Shown: piece by piece, positions 56,428-64,000 of the stretch
Layout: the number at the start of each line of letters is the position of its first letter
Position numbering within the stretch: position 1 is the first letter of the stretch
Assembly (NCBI GenBank): GCA_910890315.1
Contig: CAJVGD010000015.1
Coordinates: 372,001-436,000 of the forward strand
DNA: 64,000 nt
Direction: 5' to 3'
Origin: Serendipita indica DSM 11827
Lineage: Eukaryota; Basidiomycota; Agaricomycetes; Sebacinales; Serendipitaceae
The notes under the pieces: generated by a model
Databases searched by the model: none
Told to the model about the DNA's origin: nothing
Seen by the model: the letters and a program-made list of their open reading frames with translations, nothing else
Program-made: the position numbers and the translations under genes

Positions 56428-58408
56428 TTATTCCGCCGCTTTCAGATGGTTGCTTTCAACAGATTGCGGTTCTTCTCCAACGTTCGTCTTGACGCTCGGA
56501 TGGGCTTCGTTCAAATGCGTGCCCGCGGGCTCGACTCTGCCGTTCAAGTATGCGCTTTTACGACATGCATTGCAGATATTATTCTCGGCGTAGATCTCCT
56601 CCAACTGTTCAGCGCCATACTTGCAGGCAAGGAGCGCGAATTCGAGATGTTGATTCGCTCTCACGCGAGCGACGTCGCGCATCGCCGGACGAACTTGTTC
56701 AGACAAAAGAGGCGGAGTCGGCTTGCTACCCAACAAGGTTGACACCGTACCTCCCCCGCCTCGCCAAAATTTGTATGATCCAGATAACGCGAGCTCGCCT
56801 TCAGTAAGGGGACCATACCTCACGGTACGCATCTGAGGAGTCGAGGTCGACGCTCCGTTTGCTGGCGTCGGTGTCGGAAGAGCGTAGAAATCGAGCGTCA
56901 AGCGAAGGAGATGAGGCAGTATACCGCGCTTCTTGAGTGTCTTGTAAAACGTCTCGCTTGGTTTATCGCCGAGTGTAACCGTCAAGGTCTCTAGATCGGG
57001 AAGGCGCCGATAAAGCGTCTCGTAATGCTTGTCGTGAATAGGTGCGTTGATGCTGAGAGTCTTGGGTGTCCACATTCCCTCGTCGCCGTGGAAGATGCTC
57101 GACACAACCCGGTCGGCGTCAGCACGCTTGAGCACAGAGACCTGGAGACATAGCGTATGGAGTTCGGGTGCGGAAATGGCGATGATCTCGGAATGAGAGG
57201 CTGCGACGTGGAATACCTGGAGGTTTGGGAGGCGAATGGAATGTGCTGGAACCGGTGTCTGACGTGCGCTGTCCGGAAGTGCCGACTGAATCACGAGGAA
57301 CTTGACGTTGGGAATTTGTAGTTCCTGGAGGCCAGACATTGCGATAGCCCCAACGCGAAGCCACTGGACCTTTGTCAAGGGAACCTTGCGCTCAGGATGT
57401 ACAGGCAGGTATTGACCTGATAGAGGATTAGCAAAACGGAGAAATAGGTCAGACAGAAAAAAACATACTTTCGCATCCCGATGCCGCCTCAACTTCCATT
57501 TCATTGGAGTCGGAGATCCCCAGTGGCCCCCCACGAAGAGGCGGGTTCAAGGCACACGAGGGGTGCACAAGAAGCTCGCTTGATATAGATAAGAACTCCA
57601 GATCGTCGCATCCCTCGAATGTCGTAATATGAATAGGCGAATACTCGCCCTTGATCGTAACTCTGCGCAATTTGCGCCAAAACCTGTACTCTCTGGCAGC
57701 TAGGATGAATTCGCGGGTCACATTCTCGAAGTAGACGGATCGGAGCTTGACCGTAGTCCGCTCGAGCTGGTCGAGGAGAGGATGGAAGACTTCGAGGAGG
57801 CCAGGAACGGGAAAAGCAGAGGCAATCATCAAAGACTCCAAAGCTGGGAACGCCGTGGGATCATCGAAAAGGCCGTGGAATGATTCTTTAATGACCTGGA
57901 GGGGAGTGTCAGGGTTTATGATGAGGCAAAGGAACGAGATCTGGCTCGAGCGTGACATGAGCATGCGGAATCTCTCCCTCCTAAACTCGGGCGTTGGGGA
58001 AGACTCGTCAATGCGCCCCACGACAAAGGTGGCTTCGAGCGGCGAATTGCGAGCGCGCTGGATGCACGTCTGCAGGAACTTTTCTGTCGCACAGGCCATG
58101 GTACTACCCGCTTTGAGACTCGGAGGCATCGAATCCAAGGAAATCAAGATACGGCGCCAAAGTCGGGGCGTCGTTTTGATAACCTCGTTCATGGTGCGGC
58201 ATACGGTCATGAGTAGCGTCAAAGGGAGATCCATAAGATGATATTCGTCCAGTATTATTGCTAGAATTTCGACCGGAAGCGCCAACAGAGTGAGAATGAC
58301 GCGCCGGGTCATCGAACGACGATAAGCGATGGCAACATTCGCTTTATCCGTAATTAAAGAGCCCGTAATAGGTTCGGTCTTGAAGTACATTGCAATTTCA
58401 CTGGGCAT
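56428..58408 (-). CDS. F-box-like protein F6
   Basis: Two exons: 58408-57469 and 57416-56428, about 642 residues, intron 52 bases at the conserved site (GCES followed by QYLPVHPERKV). The F-box-like block is LALPVEILAIILDEYHLMDL with TTPRLWRRILISLDSMPP. The central region is nearly identical to F4 in DNA and protein, and the first exon is close to F2. This mosaic suggests exchange between copies. The end has NNICNACRKS, the CxxC pair, then about 40 residues. The 5' flank resembles that of F3 (TATA-like box, then a GGTTCAAAACCC near-palindrome about 60 bases upstream of it). Presumed SCF adaptor; substrate unknown. Confidence 0.82.
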
Positions 58409-59783
58409 CCCGAGGTGAGCTGAGTTTCTTCGCGCGACAAGTGTACGGGTAGAGTGAAAAGAGATGACGAACGAGCAGCGAGATCTTGCGATATATAGGT
58501 GTTTGAAGCCAATAGACTGCGACTAATCTGCCAGCTTGGCTGGTTAAACGGTGCGGTTCAAAACCCGCAATGTCAGCTCCACGGCCAACATCAGGCAGGC
58601 CCAAAAAAAAAATAGATAGATAATTGCATGAATGAATAAATCTACATCTGTGGAGTAGACGAAGTCTCCTATCCATCGAGGAAAAGAGTCGCACACCGGG
58701 CTTGTTGCACTTCCGCTGCAGAGACGCTCGCTCGTCCCTCAGAGACTGGGGAGCGCACTCAGCGTCTTCGCGTCATGACACTCTGCGTTGGTATGGTTGG
58801 CATTCGCTACGACCTAGCGCTTAGAGCCAGAAGCGGTAGGGTCTAGGAGCTGGCCGGGTTGTTAGTCTCGAGTGCCACCTTAGGACAGCCTCTAGATCCG
58901 CGAATTGCTTTCAGTCTGATTCAGTCAACGTTATTTGTGTCAGCGATGTCCTGGTTAACACTGTTGATGCAAATCCAACTCGGCATTCAAGGCACTTTTG
59001 GAATTTGCAGCACAATCAGTCTGGAGAGTTTCGAAAGGGCCCCGTCACATAGCTCGTTTCTCCACTCGTGAAGCTGGACACAGGATGGTGCCCTTGGATT
59101 CTAATATCGATGCTTACTCGACAGATAACTACTGCAGTCTTGGATGTACTTGAAAAGTCGACAAGAGGGTTCAGTCAGCTTCCTAGTTGACATGGCCATC
59201 GTTGATCTATCACGCGGGAGTGACAATAGACCAGCAGCCTAGCCTGGATTGATTCCTTGGACGATATCATCAGTTTCCACCTGATTACCGAAAATTTCAA
59301 GGCTCATTACCGGAAGCTGAGGCTGACGGTTTGGAGCCTCGGATATACTTCTCAGCCAGCCTGCGCGTCCGTTCCAAATAAGGCAAACGCGTAGACCAAC
59401 CTCATCTTTCGGCAATGGGTTTCGAAGTTGGCGCAATTGTCGGGATCTGAGCGGTCTAGAGAACTAAGTGTTCGACAAAGACCTCGCGTGCGAGCAGTGA
59501 TTGTTATATTGTCTGGACGCATAATACACGTCTCCAGAGGATATGGATGAGTGGCAGAGAACCGACGACGCGACATTTCTTCGCCTTCTGATCAAGAATT
59601 CGCTGCATCTATGATACGGAGATCATGTATAGAAGGTACTCGTCACGTTTTAACCTGGTCCAACTCAGACGACTGCCTGAGAAACTTTAGAATCCAGCAT
59701 ATTCACATATGGAGGTATTATATCAGGAAAGACAGCGTCAGACGTAAGGCCATGGCCATCAGGACCGAAGAGATCATGCCTTG
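58409..59783. other. intergenic; F6 promoter and unassigned sequence
   Basis: Close to F6: a TATATAGG box at about 58491 and the near-palindrome at about 58551-58568, followed by an A-run and a short AT-rich tract (about 58603-58640). From 58.7 to 59.8 kb I see only short random-looking frames. Confidence 0.4.
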
Positions 59784-60036
59784 GTGTTACGGAACGCGGT
59801 GAAGTGTATGCAGAAAGAGTAATAGTTAACATAGTGACTCACATGGGCCACATTGAGAAGCTGACGCGCCACCATAGACTGGTCCGCTCGACAGTAGCGG
59901 ACCATACGGTGTGTTACGGAACGCGGTGAAATCTATGCAGAAAGAGTAAGAATTGACACAGTGACTCACATGGGCCACGTCGAGAAGCTGACGCGCCACC
60001 ATAGACGGGTCCGCTCGACGGTAGCGGACCATCCGG
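59784..60036 (+). repeat. 127-base tandem repeat, two copies
   Basis: Copy 1 is 59784-59910 and copy 2 is 59911-60036. They agree at about nine positions in ten, both beginning GTGTTACGGAACGCGGTGAA and ending near AGCGGACCAT. Copy 2 runs directly into the LTR-like sequence, so the pair may be internal or flanking sequence of that element. Confidence 0.8.
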
Positions 60037-60433
60037 TGTCGCATATGGCCGACGACCTCTCGCTACGGTACGGAACCGAAGTAAATAGAATGTTAATTAT
60101 GGGTAGGGTTAGGGTCGACGAGGATTCGACGTCGAAACCTCGTCATCCGTCCGCTACTCCGCACCAGCCAATCGTCTCTCATCCCCTATGCCCTCTGCTC
60201 GCTGACTCTTATATCCGTTTGGTATCCGTAGATATTGCCAATGACTCGATAGGGGTCTCGAAACAGTATATAAGGACCGATTTCCGCGTGTACATTTCGC
60301 TAGTTCTGAATCTGCTCTCATTCCGTTCTAACACCCTCGCAAACTCCCGCTTAGTAATATATTAACTACGTAAGTTGTACTTTCCCACTCGGGCCTCCCA
60401 CTTGTCAGACGAACCGCCGCGCGATTCGTAACA
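60037..60433 (+). mobile_element. LTR-like sequence, copy A (fossil, probably solo)
   Basis: About 397 bases bounded by TG...CA (TGTCGCATATGG at the start, GATTCGTAACA at the end) with an internal CAGTATATAAGGACC promoter-like box. It is repeated almost at once as copy B. There is no internal coding region for gag or pol between or beside the copies, so it looks like remains of an LTR retrotransposon; family unassigned. The copies agree at roughly 85% by eye, suggesting an old insertion. Confidence 0.55.
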
Positions 60434-60436
60434 CGG

Positions 60437-60830
60437 TGTCGCATATGGCCGACGACCTCTCGCTACCGTACGGAACCAAAATAAATAAAATTTGAATTCT
60501 GGACAGGGTTAGGTTTGACGAGGATTGGACGTCGACACCTCGTCATCCGTCCGCTACTCCGCACCAGCCAATCGCCTTCGGTCCCCTATGCCCTCTGCTC
60601 ACTGACTCCAATATCCGCTTAGTATACGCATATATACCAATGACTCGATATGGGCCTCGAAACAGTATATAAGAACCGATTCTCGCGTGCATTTCGCTAG
60701 TTCTGAATCTGCTTCCGTTCCGCTCTAACGCCCACGCAAGCTCTCGCTTAGTAGTATATTAACTACGTGAGTTGTACATTCCCACTCGGACCTTCCACCT
60801 GTCAGACGAACTGCCTCGCAATTCGTAACA
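60437..60830 (+). mobile_element. LTR-like sequence, copy B (fossil, probably solo)
   Basis: About 394 bases, direct repeat of copy A three bases downstream, with the same TG...CA ends and TATATAA box. A tandem pair with almost no spacer fits recombination between nested LTRs, or a simple tandem duplication of a non-LTR sequence. Confidence 0.55.
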
Positions 60831-60876
60831 CTTGGTCGATGCAGGGGATGAATGTCCTTGCCAGTTTTTATCGTGC

Positions 60877-61030
60877 CTAGACAAGGGAACACAAGGCTCA
60901 GTCGGTGCGGAGGTCAACCGAATCAATAAAAGTACCTAGACAAGGGAACACAAGGCTGTCTAGGTGTAAGATAACAGAATAGACAAATATCCTCCACTTT
61001 ACCTCAGTCGGTGCGAAGGTCAACCGGATG
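60877..61030 (+). repeat. interleaved short direct repeats
   Basis: The motif CCTAGACAAGGGAACACAAG occurs twice (about 60877 and 60935). The motif TCAGTCGGTGCG followed by AGGTCAACCG occurs twice (about 60899 and 61005, second copy with one change). The order is A-B-A-B with unequal spacing, as left by a local duplication. Confidence 0.7.
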
Positions 61031-61104
61031 AGGCAAATACGAACAAACACCGCCACCCTCTTCTCCGGGTTGACGAATGCATTCCTCCATGATCGCTGCA
61101 TCAT

Positions 61105-61290
61105 AGTTAAGCATTGCTTCAGTGATTCCTCTCAGTAGTTTCGGGGCTATGAGTTCACTAGAATTGCTGCATGAATTTAGTACACTTCTTGGACGCATAG
61201 ATGGCGTGCACTCAAATTCTGCTCCAGCAGAATTGCCTAGTATGTCCTAAACTCTCTTTGACACGATCTATAGATGCACAGCAGGGAATA
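61105..61290 (+). pseudogene. decayed copy of the 3' end of the XPF-like gene
   Basis: Plus-strand sequence from about GCTTCAGTGATTCCTCTCAG onward aligns with 33225-33400, the last long exon of the XPF-like gene and the short intron after it. Identity is roughly three quarters by eye and there are interruptions, so it is not coding. It lies about 250 bases from the stop codon of F7 in the same relative orientation as the intact gene has to F2. Confidence 0.7.
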
Positions 61291-61535
61291 CTTTGGGCAA
61301 ATGTATATTCAGTCGTACGTACATGTAGGGCCAAGGAGTTTGTAGAGTCAATCTGTGCTCAAGGTCCGGAGAGTTGAAATGGTTACCTTGTCCAGTACAT
61401 CCATGACGAGCACACCGAGTCACGCACACGTCTCATCACACTCAATACAGAGATAGAGAGATTGATGGCAATTGAGGCCTGACCAATGTATTAAAATCGA
61501 CGTGACATATGTGCCATACGTACTTGGCTTGGTGA

Positions 61536-63813
61536 TCACATTTCCCACTGACCCAAACCTGTCTTCCGATGCTCGCATCCACACCGTTGATCTTGACCGT
61601 AATCTCTTCCCGGAAGCGCCTTACTGGGTTTGCTCGGGTTGTTCGCATCCATGATCTTCCGACAATTTTTGCAGATATTTTTCTCCACGTAAATGACCTC
61701 CAAATATTCGCCACGGTACAAGCAACGCAGAGATGCAAACGGGAGTCCCTGGTTTGCCCTCACCAGCGCAGTCGTATGGAGGAGGGGCCCAACTTGTTCG
61801 GACATAGAAGGAAATTTCCGCCTTCTCCCACCTCTCCCGTCTTCTTCGCTCTCGAGTGGGTTGGTCCCAATAGTCATCCAGTTTGACATGGTATCCGTAG
61901 CCTGGGCAGGCTCAGGTGATGTCGTGTCTGAAGCGAGAGGATAGCGTATTATACGCGTCTGGGGTCCATTTGACATCCAAGGGAAGTCATCTACATACCA
62001 GCCTGGTCGTGTAGTGAACAGCGGAGTATCGAAGTCGATCGTGAGATGACGAAGATTCGGCAACATCCCACGCTTTTCGAGCGCCTTGTAGAACGTATTG
62101 TGCGGTTTTTCCCCAAGAATGATTGTAAGCGTTTCGATCTGCGGGAGTTTTCTGTAAAGCGGCGCATACTGCTTGTCGTGGATGTAACCATCGATGCTCA
62201 GGGTCTTGGGCACCCACATTCCCTCTTTTCCATGAAAGATGCGCGACACAACCCGGTCCGCTTCGGCACGCTTGAGGTCAGAAATCTCAAGATGTAGCGT
62301 GTGCATATGAGGCGCAGAGATGGCGATGATATCGGAATGAGAGGCTCCGACGTGGAAGACTTCAAGATTCGGGAGGGGAATGGAATGTGCTGGGACAGGC
62401 GCCTGATGTGCGCTGTCCGGAAGAGCCGACCGAATCACGAGGAACTTGACGTTGGAAATCTGGAGCTCCTGCAGACCAGACATCGCGATAGCCCCGACGC
62501 GAAGCCACTGTACCTGTGTCAAGGGAACCTTGCGCTTGGGATGCACGGGCAGGTATTCACCTGCGGGTGAGTTAACACGAAGGAGAAGAAAATAACAATA
62601 GCAGTTTACTCTTGCATTCGTCCGTCGGATCAAAGTCCGTTTCATTCGAATCCCGGATTCCAAGCGGTCCATGACGAAGTGGTGGAGCTAATGCAGACGA
62701 GGAATGAACGAGAAGCTCGCTTGATATAGATAAGAACTCCAGATCGTCGCATCCCTCGAATGCCGTGACGTGAATAGGCGAATACTCGCCCTTGATCGTA
62801 ACCCTGCGCAGCTTACGCCAGAACTTGTACTCTCTGGCGGTTAAGATGAATTTTGGGTCACATTCTCGAAGTAGACGGATCGGAGCTTGACCGTCGTCCG
62901 CTCGAGCTGGTCGAGAAGAGGATGAAAGACATCGAGGAGGCCGGGAACGGGGAAAGCCGAAGCGATCATCAATGATTCCAAAGCTGGAAACGACGTGGAA
63001 TCATCGAAAAGGCCGTGGAAGGATTCTTTAATGACCTGGAGGGGAGTGTCGGGGTTTATGATGATGCGGAGGAGGGAGATGTGCTGAGAGTGGGACATGA
63101 GTATCTGGAAGGTATCAACCATGAACTCGAGCGTCGGAGAGGACTCTTCAACGCTCTCCACGACGAAGGTGGCCTCTAGTGGCGAGGTGCGTGCGCGCTT
63201 GACGCAAGTTTCAAAGCGACTCTGAGTGGTGCAGACGATTGTACTTCCTGTCTGGAGATCAGAAGGCGTCGTCGTGTCACAGGAAAGCAGAATGCGCCGC
63301 CAGAGTCGTGGCGTATTCTTGACGTGCTTGTTCATTGCACGACACACAAGCATTAATATCGATAATGGAAGATCCATCATGTGATATTCTTCCAAGATCA
63401 TCGCCAGGATCTCGACCGGCAGGGATAGCAGGTGGAGCATGCGAGTTGCGCCCTGCGCAGTAGATTGTGCGGTTTTTGCGATGTGGACGGGTTTCTGGGT
63501 TTCTGGCTCTGTCAAGTAGTTCGCAAGCAGTCAGTCGTCGTGCTGAAGTGCGAACCGAGGAGAGTGACGGGGAGGGTACCACGACGGATTGCTCACGCGA
63601 TGTTTTTTGTATGCCTGATACCCCCGTGCTAGTTGAGTGGACTTGTAATTCACTACCACTTTTAGCGGCTTCGGCGTTTTGTGCGCCGTCGACCTTGGGC
63701 TTCGTTGAGCGCATTTTTCGTTTCGAGCCACGGGTATCGTCTCGTGTAGGGGTGAGTTTCGCTCTCATGGGCTGCTCATGAGCTATGATGGACGATTCGG
63801 TATTATGAGCCAT
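61536..63813 (-). CDS. F-box-like protein F7, probably frameshifted
   Basis: Three exons: 63813-63556, 63506-62610, 62560-61536; about 726 residues if the frame were whole. Exon 1 encodes a basic low-complexity N-terminus (MAHNTESSIIAHEQPMRAKL). The F-box-like block is LSLPVEILAMILEEYHMMDL with NTPRLWRRILLSCD. The body follows F6 (LQELQISNVKFLVIRSALP, DLKRAEADRVVSRIFHGKEG) and the tail has KNICKNCRKI, the CxxC pair. In exon 2, near 62852-62860, one base is missing compared with F2/F4/F6 (VTREFILAAREY); the frame then stops within a few codons but resumes normally in the other frame. Either a recent pseudogene or a sequencing error. Intron 1 could use another donor. Confidence 0.72.
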
Positions 63814-64000
63814 GGCTGGTAGCTTGTAAATCAGAATCGAGGTAAGTTCCAAGAGCTGGCGGAGCAGTGAGAGGCTGACTTAAGAACAGTCGCAAATATT
63901 GGAATAGATGCCAAACTGTCCAAACCCCTGACAGACCAGCGGAGGTTGGTAATTATGGGGTCTGCGGGTTCGGTTGGAGAGACTGACAGCGAAGAGACGA

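Noticed and set aside
1-64000. CRISPR arrays, bacterial operons, riboswitches, rRNA genes
   Set aside because: Spliced eukaryotic genes throughout; no array of regular repeats with spacers and no rRNA-like sequence was seen.

Overview
The window is nuclear DNA of a filamentous basidiomycete, most likely of the Rhizoctonia/Ceratobasidium group (Cantharellales). The reasons are many short introns (mostly 35-65 bases, GT-AG with a few GC-AG), a lineage-typical F-box-like family, a membrane protein of the DUF6533 type, and NACHT-WD40 proteins with long near-identical WD40 tracts. That species placement is inference from family recognition; no search was run. Almost every gene is split, so all multi-exon models below were built by hand from splice signals, phase matching and comparison of paralogues inside the window.

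Left third (1-26 kb): a small hypothetical gene (-, 302-1011), a large gene built of four tandem exons each carrying one dsRBD-like repeat (+, 1519-4752), an intronless F-box-like gene (F1, +, 5571-7133), a canonical F-box protein with a propeller-like body (-, 8482-10275), a small secreted protein (-, 10818-11324), a DUF6533-type membrane protein (-, 13130-15266), an unrecognised helical protein (-, 15598-16997), two small Cys/Arg-rich genes (+, 19382-19999 and 20533-21141) and a VHS/C2H2/UIM protein (+, 23863-25988). Long gene-poor gaps lie at 11.3-13.1, 17.0-19.4 and 21.1-23.9 kb.

Middle (26-33.4 kb): two paralogous four-helix membrane proteins in opposite orientation flank an unrecognised gene (26240-29302). 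A 13-exon gene (+, 29716-33408) follows; its C-terminus looks like an XPF/ERCC4 fold plus helix-hairpin-helix, a candidate Zip2/SHOC1-type meiotic crossover factor.

Right half (33.9-64 kb): a recently expanded cluster of six F-box-like genes, all on the minus strand (F2-F7), and two NACHT-WD40 genes on the plus strand (NWD1, NWD2). Two units, F2/NWD1 and F4/NWD2, are divergent pairs that share a 335-390 base promoter region. The NACHT proteins begin with a helical region resembling the MLKL/HeLo-type four-helix bundle, followed by NACHT, 14 WD40 repeats of 43 residues and a conserved tail. NWD2 carries a one-base frameshift in WD40 repeat 9 and F7 a one-base deletion, so these copies may be decaying or may hold assembly errors. 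A decayed copy of the 3' end of the XPF-like gene sits just beyond F7 (about 61.1-61.3 kb), in the same arrangement as the intact gene next to F2. This marks a segmental duplication. Between F6 and F7 lie a 127-base tandem repeat, a tandem pair of about 395-base LTR-like sequences and short direct repeats.

The most interesting unit is the duplicated divergent pair of a ubiquitin-ligase-adaptor-like gene and an NLR-like gene with a candidate cell-death N-terminus. Its architecture fits fungal allorecognition or immune receptors; that function is inference.
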